DNA of 64,000 bases from Kocuria rosea subsp. polaris (GCF_001483755.1 NZ_LQBK01000011.1:120263-184262); one strand, 5' to 3'; shown: positions 52,056-60,959, numbered from the stretch's first letter. Notes: generated by a model not told the origin, from the letters alone. Translations and numbers: made by a program.

Positions 52056-52334
52056 GTGAAGTACCTGGTCCACATGGACATCAACCTCCCCACCGACATG
52101 CCCGCCGAGGAGGCCGCGGAGATCAAGGCCACCGAGAAGGCCTACTCCCAGGAGCTGCAGCGCTCCGGGAAGTGGCCGGAGATCTGGCGCGTGGTCGGCG
52201 AGTACGCCAACTACTCGGTCTTCGACGTCGAGTCCCACGACGAGCTGCACGACATCCTGCAGAACCTGCCGCTGTTCCCCTACATGGACGTCACCGTGGT
52301 GCCGCTGGCCAAGCACCCCTCCGACGTGAAGTAG
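52056..52334 (+). CDS. catC: Muconolactone delta-isomerase
   Basis: 92 residues, the usual size. The start YLVHMDINLPTDMPAEEAAE, then ATEKAYSQELQRSGKWPEIW and LPLFPYMDVTVVPLAKHPSD, match CatC throughout. It converts muconolactone to beta-ketoadipate enol-lactone and forms a decamer in known relatives. The GTG start has GGAAGGACG upstream. Its last 55 bp overlap the 3' end of the convergent luxR-type regulator. Confidence 0.96.
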   Translation: MKYLVHMDINLPTDMPAEEAAEIKATEKAYSQELQRSGKWPEIWRVVGEYANYSVFDVESHDELHDILQNLPLFPYMDVTVVPLAKHPSDVK

Positions 52335-55168
52335 CAGCAGGACGGTCCCGCCCGCGAGGCGGCGAGCTCGCTGCGGGAGCGGATCCCGAGCTTCCCGTAG
52401 ATGCGGGTCAGGTGGTACTGGACGGTCTTCTCGGCGAGGAACAGGGCCCGCGCGGTCTCCTTGTTGGTGGCCCCGCCCGCGACGAGCTCGGCCACCGCCT
52501 GCTCCTGGGCGGTGAGCTGCACGGTGGTCCGGCCCACGGCCGCGAGCACCGGGTCGGAGGGATCGGGCAGGTTCCCGACGTCGAGACCGGTCGCCTTGAG
52601 CTCGCGGTCGCAGCGCTCCACGTAGGTGGCGGCGCCCAGCGAGTCGTAGAGGTCCCGCGCGGTCCGCAGCACGGTGGAGGCCAGGCGCCGCTTGCCCGCG
52701 CGGCGCATGCTCTGCCCGTAGGCGAAGCTGATCCGGGCGCGCAGGTACGGGCGGTTGAGCCCGCGCAGCTGGCCCAGGGCCGCCTCGAAGTGCTCGCGCG
52801 CGGTGTCCGGGTCGCCCTGCGCGGCGAGGATCCTGCCCCGGGCCCACGCCGTGCGGGCCTCGTCGGACGGGATCCGCCGCTCGCGGCGCACCCTCTCGAA
52901 CGCGGTGAGGAAGGTGTCCGCGTCCTCGAGCCGGTCGGTCATGACGAGGGCGTTGACGTAGCTGTCCTGCCACGGCCAGAAGGAGACCCGCTCGTCGGTC
53001 CACGGGTCGAGGTCCGTGAGCGGCTGCAGCACCCCCAGGGCGCTCTCGTAGTCGGCGCGGGCCTCGTGGAAGCGGGCCCGCGCGAGGCTGGCCGGGACCT
53101 GCATGGCCCGGTAGGTGCCCGGCTGCACGGCGGCCTGGGAGACGTAGTGGCGGGCGCGGTCCCAGTCCCCGCGCATCGACCACAGCTCCGCGGCGGTCCA
53201 GTACAGGAGCGGCCGGATCAGCGGCATCCGCGAGGTCTCGAGACGCACCGAGGCGCGGGAGACCGTGGCCGCCGCGGCGTCCCAGTCGCCCAGCACCAGC
53301 TGGGTGCGCGCCAGCCACGCGTCCGCCCACAGGGAGATCCGCAGGGACCCGCCCCGGTACTCGGTGGGGGCCGCCGCCTGGAAGTTGACGAGCGCCGACT
53401 CCACGTCGTCGGCGCGCAGGGCGAGCCACCCGGCGCCCATCTGGACGCGCTGCTTCTGGGCGTTCTCCGCGGCGTGCTCGAAGGCCCGCTCGTAGGAGGC
53501 CTCGGCGTCCCGCAGCCGGCCCTGGGCGAAGAGGCCCAGGCCGTAGATGGCCTCGGACTCGATGTGGGCCGGGGTGCCGGGATCGGTGAGCGACATCGCG
53601 GTCTCCGCCCACCGGGTGATGAGGGGCCCGTCCCAGGAGGCCACGCCGTGCAGCACGAAGCGCTGGGCGATCTGCGCCGCGGACGCCGGGTCCCGCTGCC
53701 GGTTGCTCGTGCGCCACGCCATCTCGAGCTGGGTCTGCGCGCTGCGGTTCTGCCCCGAGACCGTGGAGAGGTAGCCGAGCACCGACGAGCGCAGGGGGGA
53801 GGACGGCATGGCGTCCACGGCGGCCGTCCACATGTCGGCCTGGGCGATGTTGCCCGAGCCGACGAGGGCGTCCACGGCCCGCAGGAGACGGTCGTTGCGG
53901 GCGCGCGCGTCCGCGGAGAGCCGGGACGCCGAGAACAGTGCCGTGGCGACCTCCTGCCAGGCCCCCACCATCGCCTGCCGGCCGGCGAAGGCCTCGAGCT
54001 CCACGGCCAGCGCCTCGTCGGGGCCCGGGGTGGCGGAGACGCGGTGGCCGAGCTGCTCGCCCTCCTCGTGCACGGCGGCCGAGGCCCGCCGGTGCAGCTC
54101 GATCCGCCGGCTCGGCACGATCAGCCCGTAGACGGCCTCGGCGGCGCCCGGCTCGAAGAACTGCACGACCGAGCGGGCCTGGTCCACGGCCAGGTCCAGC
54201 AGCCCGGCGCGGTGGCCCTCGTCGAGCGCATCCATCAGGGCGTCCACCCCGCTCACGTGGCCCACCTCGGACAGGCCCGCGCTGCGGCCCAGCACGGCGA
54301 CGGCCTCGGCCGTGCGCACCAGGTCGGGGGAGGCGCCGGTGAGGACGCTGTGCACGCGGGCGCGCACCCGGGAGCTCGCAGGCAGGTCCGCGAACCAGGA
54401 GTGCCAGGTGTCCTCGGGCAGCTCGTGCAGCAGCTCGAGCACCTGCTGGGGCAGCCCGCCGGTGTGCCGGGCGAGCCGGTGCGCGGCGGTCGCGCCGAGG
54501 TCGAGGCCGAAGTACCGGCGGGCCGCGGCCCGGACCTCCTCGGCGCCGAACGGCTCGAGGGGGATGCGCTGCACCTGGTGGCCGGTGAGGAAGTCGAGCA
54601 CGCCGGCCGGGACGTGCCGGGACTGCGACGGGTCGAGGGTCAGGACGAACATGACCCGCTTGCCGTGCATCCGGCGCATGACGAACACCAGGATGCGCAG
54701 GCTCTGCTCGTCCAGCCGGTGGACGTCGTCGACGGTGACCACCACGGTGCCGCGGGTCTGCAGGCTCTCGAGGTGGGTGCTCAGGGTGGCGGCGTAGTTC
54801 ACGGCCTGCGCGGGGCTCAGCTCCGCGACCGGGGCCGAGGGCAGCGCGGGCTCGCCGTCGAAGCCCCGGGACGAGCGCAGGGGCGTGGCGAGCATGAGCT
54901 GGCTGTACCCGGCCAGGGCGAGCTGGGACTCCCACTCGTCGCCGGTCGCACTGAGCACCCGGACCCCCCGGGCGGTGGAGCGGCAGTGGTCCAGGAAGAG
55001 CTCGAGCAGGGCCGTCTTGCCCGAGCCCAGCGGGCCGTCGAGCACCACGGTGCGGACGTGGCCCTTGCGCACGGTCCGCAGGACGTCGACCAGCTCCTCC
55101 AGGGCGCCGGCCCGCCCGACCAGCGGGAACTCGTCCCCGGAGTCGCCGTGGTGCAGGCCCGCCGTCAT
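52280..55168 (-). CDS. Large ATP-binding LuxR-family regulator (LAL / BenR-like)
   Basis: 962 residues. Walker A GPLGSGKTA at 45-53 in an AAA-like domain; VTVDDVHRLDEQSLR is the Walker B segment. A long TPR-like helical middle follows. The C-terminal LuxR helix-turn-helix is LTAQEQAVAELVAGGATNKE with KTVQYHLTRIYGKLGIRSRS. It sits 61 bp after benD in the same direction. A LuxR-type BenR activates ben genes in corynebacteria, so this is probably the ben regulator. Twenty extra residues after the HTH come from the region that overlaps catC. A TAGACT ending 7 nt before the ATG may allow independent leaderless expression. Confidence 0.9.
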   Translation of the reverse strand: MTAGLHHGDSGDEFPLVGRAGALEELVDVLRTVRKGHVRTVVLDGPLGSGKTALLELFLDHCRSTARGVRVLSATGDEWESQLALAGYSQLMLATPLRSSRGFDGEPALPSAPVAELSPAQAVNYAATLSTHLESLQTRGTVVVTVDDVHRLDEQSLRILVFVMRRMHGKRVMFVLTLDPSQSRHVPAGVLDFLTGHQVQRIPLEPFGAEEVRAAARRYFGLDLGATAAHRLARHTGGLPQQVLELLHELPEDTWHSWFADLPASSRVRARVHSVLTGASPDLVRTAEAVAVLGRSAGLSEVGHVSGVDALMDALDEGHRAGLLDLAVDQARSVVQFFEPGAAEAVYGLIVPSRRIELHRRASAAVHEEGEQLGHRVSATPGPDEALAVELEAFAGRQAMVGAWQEVATALFSASRLSADARARNDRLLRAVDALVGSGNIAQADMWTAAVDAMPSSPLRSSVLGYLSTVSGQNRSAQTQLEMAWRTSNRQRDPASAAQIAQRFVLHGVASWDGPLITRWAETAMSLTDPGTPAHIESEAIYGLGLFAQGRLRDAEASYERAFEHAAENAQKQRVQMGAGWLALRADDVESALVNFQAAAPTEYRGGSLRISLWADAWLARTQLVLGDWDAAAATVSRASVRLETSRMPLIRPLLYWTAAELWSMRGDWDRARHYVSQAAVQPGTYRAMQVPASLARARFHEARADYESALGVLQPLTDLDPWTDERVSFWPWQDSYVNALVMTDRLEDADTFLTAFERVRRERRIPSDEARTAWARGRILAAQGDPDTAREHFEAALGQLRGLNRPYLRARISFAYGQSMRRAGKRRLASTVLRTARDLYDSLGAATYVERCDRELKATGLDVGNLPDPSDPVLAAVGRTTVQLTAQEQAVAELVAGGATNKETARALFLAEKTVQYHLTRIYGKLGIRSRSELAASRAGPSCCYFTSEGCLASGTTVTSM

Positions 55169-55175
55169 GGCCGCG

Positions 55176-55181
55176 AGTCTA
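55176..55181 (-). promoter_or_regulatory. -10 element (TAGACT) for the LAL regulator gene
   Basis: On the minus strand TAGACT ends 7 nt before the ATG at 55168. No ribosome site is present, which suggests a private leaderless promoter inside the ben operon. Confidence 0.45.
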
Positions 55182-55229
55182 CCCCGGCGGGGTGCACGGC
55201 CGCGCCGGCGGGCCTGCGTCACCGGACGC

Positions 55230-56057
55230 TCAGCCGAGGTCCCCGCCGGCGACCGGCAGGACGCTGCCGGTCACGTAGGAGGCCTCGTCGGAGGCGAGGA
55301 ACACGATGGGCGCGGCCTGCTCGTCGAGCGTGCCGTAGCGCTTCACGAACGAGGAGTCCACGGTCTGGTCCACGATCGCCTGGTACCAGGCCTTCTCCGT
55401 GGCGTTCTCGGCCTCGGGCCCGCGCTTGACCTTGCGGGGCGGGGCCTCCGTGCCGCCGGGGGCGGTGGCGACCACGCGGACGCCGCGGCCGGCGACCTCC
55501 ATGGCCAGCGACTGGGTCAGGGCGTTCACCCCGCCCTTCGCCGCGGCGTAGGGCACGCGGTGCATGCCCCGGGTGGCCACCGAGGAGACGTTGACGATCG
55601 TGCCCGAGCCCTGCTCGAGCATGGCCGGGAGCACCGCGCGGCAGGACCACAGCGTCGGGAAGAGCGAGCGGCGGATCTCCTTCTCGATCTTCTCCTCGTC
55701 GTACTCCTCGTAGGGCCGGGCCCAGATGGTGCCGCCCACGTTGTTGACGAGCACGTCCACGCGACCGTGGGCCGCGAGTGCGGCCTCGACGGCCTGCTCG
55801 GCCCCGGCCCAGGTCTCGAGGTCGGCGGTCACGGACGTGGCGGAGCCGCCCGAGCCCGAGGCCTCGGCGGCCTCCGTGATGCCCTGCGCGACCTCGTGCA
55901 CCAGCTCGGAGCGGTCCACGAGCACGACGGCGCCGCCCTCGGCGCCGATCCGCTCGGCCACCTTCTGCCCGATGCCCTGCGCGGATCCGGTCACGACCGC
56001 GACCTTGCCGGCGAAGCGGCCCGGGGTGAGGAACTGTCCCGCGTACGGCGCCCCCAT
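55230..56057 (-). CDS. benD: Dihydroxycyclohexadiene carboxylate dehydrogenase
   Basis: 275 residues, a classical SDR. NAD loop VAVVTGSAQGIGQKVAERIG; NNVGG motif in VLVNNVGGTIWARPYEEYDE; catalytic Ser in VNVSSVATRGMHRVPYAAAKGG region with YxxxK as YAAAK. It oxidises and decarboxylates the benzoate cis-diol to catechol. The start codon overlaps the benC stop by one base (TGATG), so the two are coupled. Confidence 0.95.
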   Translation of the reverse strand: MGAPYAGQFLTPGRFAGKVAVVTGSAQGIGQKVAERIGAEGGAVVLVDRSELVHEVAQGITEAAEASGSGGSATSVTADLETWAGAEQAVEAALAAHGRVDVLVNNVGGTIWARPYEEYDEEKIEKEIRRSLFPTLWSCRAVLPAMLEQGSGTIVNVSSVATRGMHRVPYAAAKGGVNALTQSLAMEVAGRGVRVVATAPGGTEAPPRKVKRGPEAENATEKAWYQAIVDQTVDSSFVKRYGTLDEQAAPIVFLASDEASYVTGSVLPVAGGDLG

Positions 56058-57631
56058 CAGTTGCCGGCCTCCTTGGCGTCGATCGCCGTGGACATGGTCT
56101 CCTTGGCGTCGCGGGCGTGGGCCATGATGACCTCGCGGGCGCGCTCCTTGTCGTTCGCCTCGAAGGCCGCGACGACGTCGACGTGGTCCTGCGCGACCCG
56201 GGCGAAGATCTCGGTGCCCTCCTCGAAGGTCGCGGCCATCTGCTCGCGCACGTCGAGCCGGCGGTAGGACTCCAGCAGCGCGGGGTTGTCGCTGACCATG
56301 AAGAGGTACTCGTGGAACTCCTCGTTGGTCCGCACGTACTCCTCGGGGTCCGAGACCGTGCCGGCGCCCACGGAGTGGGTGGTGGCCTCGGCGAGCCGGC
56401 GGAACTGGTGGAGCTGCTCCTCGGTCAGCCGGCCCATCATGAGCTCGGTGACGGCGAGCTCGAGGCCCATGCGGGCGTCGAGGTGGGCGAAGCTGTCCTC
56501 CTTGCGGAACTCCAGGCGGCCGGTCTCCATCGAGGAGACCGCCTCGGTGCGGGTCATGGTGTCGCCCTCGGCGGCCACCTTCTCCGGGGACGGAGGGGCG
56601 CCGGTCTCGGCGTCGCCGCCGGTGCTCTCCTTCGGTGCGAAGCGCTCGAAGTAGAAGTTCGCGGGCTCGATCCCCTCGCTGTCCAGCCACTTGGAGACGG
56701 CGTTGACCATGGGCGGCGGGCCGCACAGGTAGACGTCGACGTCGCCGTCGTTGAGGTGGGAGGGCTCGATGATCTGGGTGACGTACCCGGTGTGGGGGGC
56801 GGAGGTGCCCTCCTCGGAGGCGATGTAGTCCCAAGTGAAGCCGGGCAGCTTCGACTCGTACGCGCGGATCCAGTCGAGGCCCACGATGTCGGCCTCGCGG
56901 GTCACCCCGTAGATCAGGTGCACCGGGGTGCTGGGCGGGTTCTCGGCGAGCTTCTCCAGGATCGACAGGAGCGGGGCCAGGCCGGTGCCCCCGGCGAGCA
57001 GCAGCAGCGGGCGCTTGGGCTCGCGCAGGAAGAACGAGCCGTAGGGGCCGCTGAACTCGACGGTGTCGCCGACCTGGGCGCGGTCGCGCAGGTACTCGGA
57101 CATCGCGCCCTGCGGGGTGATGCGCACCATGAAGGCCGCGCCCTCGACCTCGGGGCCACTGCTGAAGGAGTAGGAGCGCTCGGCGTCGGTGCCGGGCACC
57201 TTGATGTTGACGTACTGGCCGGGCAGGAACGCGAGGTCCTCCCGCTTCTCGACGTCGAGGGTGAAGGAGATCGTGGTCTCGGAGTGCTTGTCCAGCTCCT
57301 GGAGCGTGGAGGTGAACGTCGCCGCGGAGGTCTTCGCGGACTCGGCGGTCGCCGGGATCTGGATGGCCATGTCGGACTCGGGGACCGCCTGGCAGGTGAG
57401 GAGGTAGCCCTTCTCGAGCTCGTCCTCGGTCATGGCGTCGTCGATGAAGTCCCCGGGGTCGAAGGTGCCGGAGTCGCAGAAGGCCTTGCAGGTGCCGCAG
57501 GCGCCGTCCCGGCAGTCCGCGGGAATGTTGATGCGCGCCTTGTAGGCGGCGTCCAGGACGGTCTCGTAGTCGCCGACCTTGACGACCTTCGTGACGCCGT
57601 CCTCGAAGCTGAGGGCTACCTGGTGGCCCAT
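56057..57631 (-). CDS. benC: Benzoate dioxygenase reductase with C-terminal FCD-like domain
   Basis: 524 residues, against about 340 in proteobacterial BenC. Plant-type [2Fe-2S] ferredoxin: Cys40, Cys45, Cys48, Cys80. FAD/NAD reductase: RSYSFSS at 152-158, GGTGLAP at 214-220, CGPPPMV, and FYFERF near 330. Residues about 375-515 resemble the ligand-binding FCD domain of GntR/FadR regulators: TNEEFHEYL (His440), QDHVDVVAAFE (His483), IMAHARDAK (His505). No helix-turn-helix is present. Longer BenC forms exist in actinobacteria, so the fusion may be lineage-wide. It passes electrons from NADH to BenAB. It is coupled to benD. Confidence 0.95.
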   Translation of the reverse strand: MGHQVALSFEDGVTKVVKVGDYETVLDAAYKARINIPADCRDGACGTCKAFCDSGTFDPGDFIDDAMTEDELEKGYLLTCQAVPESDMAIQIPATAESAKTSAATFTSTLQELDKHSETTISFTLDVEKREDLAFLPGQYVNIKVPGTDAERSYSFSSGPEVEGAAFMVRITPQGAMSEYLRDRAQVGDTVEFSGPYGSFFLREPKRPLLLLAGGTGLAPLLSILEKLAENPPSTPVHLIYGVTREADIVGLDWIRAYESKLPGFTWDYIASEEGTSAPHTGYVTQIIEPSHLNDGDVDVYLCGPPPMVNAVSKWLDSEGIEPANFYFERFAPKESTGGDAETGAPPSPEKVAAEGDTMTRTEAVSSMETGRLEFRKEDSFAHLDARMGLELAVTELMMGRLTEEQLHQFRRLAEATTHSVGAGTVSDPEEYVRTNEEFHEYLFMVSDNPALLESYRRLDVREQMAATFEEGTEIFARVAQDHVDVVAAFEANDKERAREVIMAHARDAKETMSTAIDAKEAGN

Positions 57632-57717
57632 GATTTCCTCCTGGGTGGGGGACCGCGTCCGCGCGGCCCGGAAAAGTCTGTGGGGCGTGCTCGGTGAGCA
57701 CGGGATGTCGACGGTCC

Positions 57718-57751
57718 GCCGTGGCCGGCCCCGTGCGGGGCCGGCCACGGC
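57718..57751 (-). other. Strong intra-operon hairpin between benB and benC
   Basis: A perfect 15-bp stem (57718-57732 with 57737-57751) closed by a 4-nt loop lies in the 125-bp gap, 6 nt after the benB stop. No U-tract follows. It could reduce read-through into benC or stabilise the benAB message. On the plus strand nothing needs it. Confidence 0.75.
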
Positions 57752-57756
57752 AGGCG

Positions 57757-58293
57757 TCAGATCATGTAGACGTCCACGACGTGGTGGATGTAGTCGTTCT
57801 TCAGGACGACCTTCTTCTTCAGGATGACCGGCTGCTCGCCCGAGAGGTCGATCGTGTAGAAGCTGGTGCCGAAGTAGGTGTCCGTCGTGTTGTAGCGGAA
57901 GTACAGCGTGAACCAGTTGAAGCGGACCTGCACCTGGTCGCCGTCGTGGGCGAGGATCTCCACGTCGGTGATGTTGTGCCCGGTGCGGGGGTCCGGCAGG
58001 GACGTGGCGGAGGAGCGGTCCGTCTTGATGCGGAACACGCGGTCCTCGATGCCGCCGCGGTTGTCGTAGTAGATCAGGGAGATCTCGTTCTGGGGGTCCT
58101 CGGTCAGCTGGTCGTCGTCGCCCCAGGAGGGCATCCAGAACTCGGAGTCCGGGTGGTAGCACTCGAGCCACTCGTCGAACTGGCGGTCGTCCAGGAGGCG
58201 GGCCTCCTTGTAGAGGAAGGCGCGCACGGTCTCGAGGGTCGCGATCTCCTCGGCGGTCTTCAGCGCCGTCACGGGGTTCAGCAGGTTGGCCAT
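57757..58293 (-). CDS. benB: Benzoate 1,2-dioxygenase small (beta) subunit
   Basis: 178 residues of the ring-hydroxylating dioxygenase beta family. FLYKEARLLDDRQFDEWLEC opens the cone fold, followed by SEFWMPSW, YDNRGGIEDRVFRI and SFYTIDLSGEQP. The C-terminus is the conserved VLKNDYIHHVVDVYMI. It packs with BenA in an alpha3-beta3 hexamer. The ATG at 58293 is preferred to a GTG four codons earlier. Confidence 0.96.
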   Translation of the reverse strand: MANLLNPVTALKTAEEIATLETVRAFLYKEARLLDDRQFDEWLECYHPDSEFWMPSWGDDDQLTEDPQNEISLIYYDNRGGIEDRVFRIKTDRSSATSLPDPRTGHNITDVEILAHDGDQVQVRFNWFTLYFRYNTTDTYFGTSFYTIDLSGEQPVILKKKVVLKNDYIHHVVDVYMI

Positions 58294-58333
58294 GGTGTTC
58301 TGCACTCTTTTCTGTGGTTCGGCGGAGTCCGGG

Positions 58334-59716
58334 TCAGGCGGTCGCGGGGGCGGGCTGCTCGGCGGCGCGCTCCTCCGCGGCCAGCCCCTTGTCCATGACG
58401 TCCTTCCAGAAGCTGTGCTGGATCGGGTACAGGCCCTCGTCCTCGGTGCGCACGCCGGAGGCGATGACCTTGGTCATGCCGAGGGCCTGGGCCTGCTCGT
58501 CGGGCCCCTGGATCTCGTGCGCGGCGCCGCGGGACATGTCGTTCCACGGGGCGGAGGTGGCCCAGTAGGTCTTGTTGCAGGAGCGGAACTCCTCGAGGTC
58601 GTCCGGGGTCGCCATGCCGGTCGCGTTGAAGAAGTCCTCGTACTGGCGGATCCGCTTGGAGCGGTTCTCCTGCGACTCGCCCTTGGGGGCGATGCAGTAG
58701 ATGGTGACCTCGGTCTGGTCCGCGGAGATCGGGCGGAAGTGCCGGATCTGCGAGGAGAACTGGTCCATGATGTACACGTTCGGGTACAGGCAGAGGTTGC
58801 GCGAGATGTTGATCATGAAGTTCGCCATCTCCTCGCCGTACTTGTCGACGAGCTCCTCGCGGCGGTCCCACAGCGGGCGGTCCTGGGGGTTCGTCCACTC
58901 CTGCCACAGCAGCAGGTGGCCGTGCTCGTAGGAGTAGAACCCGCCCTTGACCTTGCCCCACTTGCCGGCGTCCATGGCCTTGGTCGTGTTGGCGGAGTCC
59001 CCGGCGGTGCGGCGGGCGGTGGTCGCGGCGTAGTTCCAGTGCACCGAGGTCACGTGGTAGCCGTCGGCGCCGTTCTCCGCCTGGACCTTCCAGTTGCCGT
59101 CGTAGGTGTAGGTCGAGGCGCCGCGCAGGACCTCCAGGCCCTCGGGGGACTGGTCCACGATCGAGTCGATCACCGTGGTGGCGTCGCCCAGGTGCTCCTG
59201 GAGGGGCAGCACGTCCGGGTTCAGGGAGCCGAACAGGAAGCCGCGGTAGGACTCGAAGCGGGCGACCTTGGTCAGGTCGTGGGAGCCCTCCTTGTTGAAG
59301 TTCTCCGGGTAGCCGCCGTTGCGCCCGTCCTTGACCTTCAGCAGCTCGCCGGAGTTCTTGAACGTCCAGCCGTGGAACGGGCAGGTGAAGGTGGTGCGGT
59401 TGTCCGTCTTGCGCCGGCACAGCATCGCGCCGCGGTGGGAGCACGCGTTGACGATGCAGTTGAGGTTCTCGTCCTTGTCGCGGGTGATCACCACCGGGGT
59501 GCGGCCGATGTAGGTGGTGAAGTAGTCGCCCACGTTGGGGATCTGCGACTCGTGGGCCAGGTACACCCAGTTGCCCTCGAAGATGTACTTCATCTCCAGC
59601 TCGAAGATCTCCTCGTCGGTGAAGATCTCCCGCTTGGCCCGGATGACGCCGTTCTCGCGGTCGTCCACCACGGCGTCGGAGAGGACCTCGCGAACGTGGG
59701 TCAGGTTCTCGGTCAT
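58334..59716 (-). CDS. benA: Benzoate 1,2-dioxygenase large (alpha) subunit
   Basis: 460 residues. Rieske centre: Cys92 and His94 in [10 protein letters not shown], Cys112 and His115 in CPFHGWTF. The catalytic mononuclear iron site follows, with [13 protein letters not shown] providing the two His ligands. It catalyses cis-dihydroxylation of benzoate. AAGGAGCACGTC precedes the ATG. It is the first gene of the benABCD-regulator operon, with a CRP-type palindrome about 115 bp upstream. Confidence 0.97.
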   Translation of the reverse strand: MTENLTHVREVLSDAVVDDRENGVIRAKREIFTDEEIFELEMKYIFEGNWVYLAHESQIPNVGDYFTTYIGRTPVVITRDKDENLNCIVNACSHRGAMLCRRKTDNRTTFTCPFHGWTFKNSGELLKVKDGRNGGYPENFNKEGSHDLTKVARFESYRGFLFGSLNPDVLPLQEHLGDATTVIDSIVDQSPEGLEVLRGASTYTYDGNWKVQAENGADGYHVTSVHWNYAATTARRTAGDSANTTKAMDAGKWGKVKGGFYSYEHGHLLLWQEWTNPQDRPLWDRREELVDKYGEEMANFMINISRNLCLYPNVYIMDQFSSQIRHFRPISADQTEVTIYCIAPKGESQENRSKRIRQYEDFFNATGMATPDDLEEFRSCNKTYWATSAPWNDMSRGAAHEIQGPDEQAQALGMTKVIASGVRTEDEGLYPIQHSFWKDVMDKGLAAEERAAEQPAPATA

Positions 59717-59829
59717 GACGTGCTCCTTCTGATCGGGATGTCTGGGCGGGACGTCTGCTCGGGACGTGCGGGCCGGGGCCGCTGCTGCGACCGGCTCCTG
59801 CCGGACGGTACAGAGCCAGTCTGGTATCC

Positions 59830-59845
59830 CGTGACTGCGATCACA
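59830..59845 (-). promoter_or_regulatory. CRP/GlxR-like palindrome upstream of benA
   Basis: On the minus strand it reads TGTGATCGCAGTCACG. The half-sites GTGA and TCAC are exact with a 6-nt spacer, matching the GlxR/CRP pattern of actinobacteria. It lies 114-129 nt before the benA start, in the benA-catA divergent region. Catabolite control is inferred. Confidence 0.6.
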
Positions 59846-59919
59846 TCAGGCAAACCCCCAGGAGTAACCAAGGGTGGGTTTATGCCGCATTATGCGCACA
59901 AAAGCGGCCTAATCGATAT

Positions 59920-59948
59920 TTGTCGCGTCCTGATGCTCGGCCTAGGCT
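59920..59948 (+). promoter_or_regulatory. catA promoter (TTGTCG-N17-TAGGCT)
   Basis: A full two-box promoter facing catA. TTGTCG at 59920-59925 and TAGGCT at 59943-59948 are separated by 17 bp. The predicted start near 59955 gives a 120-nt leader. Confidence 0.55.
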
Positions 59949-59981
59949 GAGGGAGACGTCGACGTGTCCGGTGTCACAGCC

Positions 59982-60009
59982 AGGGCCTCGAGCTGAGGGC
60001 CTCGAGCTG
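59982..60009 (+). repeat. Perfect 14-bp tandem repeat in the catA leader
   Basis: Two adjacent copies of agggcctcgagctg. They lie between the predicted transcription start and the catA ribosome site. They could be a regulator site or a slippage duplication. Confidence 0.7.
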
Positions 60010-60074
60010 CATCGGGAGCGACGGGCACGACGGGCGTCCCTGACTACCGTTCAACGAGGAATGTGGAGAACACC

Positions 60075-60959
60075 ATGACGGAGACCGGCGCGGCAACGCG
60101 CAAGGAGAACGAGGGCACCGCGGTCGAGGCCGGGTCCAAGGCGACCGAGCGGTTCACTGCCTCGGGCAAGCTGGCGAAGCTGGACGTGCCCAAGGAGCGG
60201 GTGTCCCTGCTGGCCGGCGCGGCGATCAAGGCGATCAACGACATCGCGGTCGAGCACCAGGTCACCTACGAGGAGTACAACGCCCTGAAGGCCTGGCTGA
60301 TCAAGGTCGGCACCGACGGGGAGTGGCCGCTGTTCCTGGACGTGTGGCTGGAGCACACCATCGAGGACGTCAACTCCCAGGAGCGCCCCGGCGCCGTCGG
60401 CACCATCGAGGGCCCCTACTACGTGCCGGACTCCCCGGTGCTGCCCACCCCGGCGACCCTGGAGATGCGCGACGACGAGCCCGGCACCCCGCTGCTGTTC
60501 AAGGGCCGGTTCACCGACACCGACGGCAACCCCATCCAGGACGCCCAGGTGGAGATCTGGCACGCCGACGCCAACGGCTTCTACTCCCAGTACGCCCCGG
60601 AGCTGCCCGAGTGGCTGTTCCGCGGCACCGTGAAGGCCGACGAGAACGGCTACTTCGAGATCAACACCAAGCGCCCGGCCCCGTACCAGATCCCCACCGA
60701 CGGGGCCTGCGGGCAGCTGATCGCCGCCGCCGGCTGGCACGCCTGGCGCCCGGCGCACATCCACATCAAGGTCTCGGCCCCCGGGCACCAGCTGGTCACC
60801 CAGCAGCTGTACTTCCCGGGCGACCCGCACAACGAGGACGACATCGCCTCGGCGGTCAAGCCCGAGCTGATGCTGGACCCGAAGCCGCGCACTGACGGCG
60901 GCGAGGGCGAGGAGGTCGTCTACGACTACGTCCTCGCCAAGGAGGGCCAGACCAAGTAG
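60075..60959 (+). CDS. catA: Catechol 1,2-dioxygenase (intradiol)
   Basis: 294 residues. Iron ligands by alignment: Tyr170 (WHADANGFYS), Tyr204 (PAPYQIP), His228 and His230 (RPAHIHIKVSAPGH). TIEGPYYVPDSP starts the catalytic domain; an N-terminal helical domain covers about 25-105. It cleaves catechol to cis,cis-muconate. GGAGA lies 5 nt before this ATG; an in-frame GTG four codons earlier is less well placed. It is transcribed away from benA and separated from catBC by the whole ben operon. Confidence 0.97.
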   Translation: MTETGAATRKENEGTAVEAGSKATERFTASGKLAKLDVPKERVSLLAGAAIKAINDIAVEHQVTYEEYNALKAWLIKVGTDGEWPLFLDVWLEHTIEDVNSQERPGAVGTIEGPYYVPDSPVLPTPATLEMRDDEPGTPLLFKGRFTDTDGNPIQDAQVEIWHADANGFYSQYAPELPEWLFRGTVKADENGYFEINTKRPAPYQIPTDGACGQLIAAAGWHAWRPAHIHIKVSAPGHQLVTQQLYFPGDPHNEDDIASAVKPELMLDPKPRTDGGEGEEVVYDYVLAKEGQTK

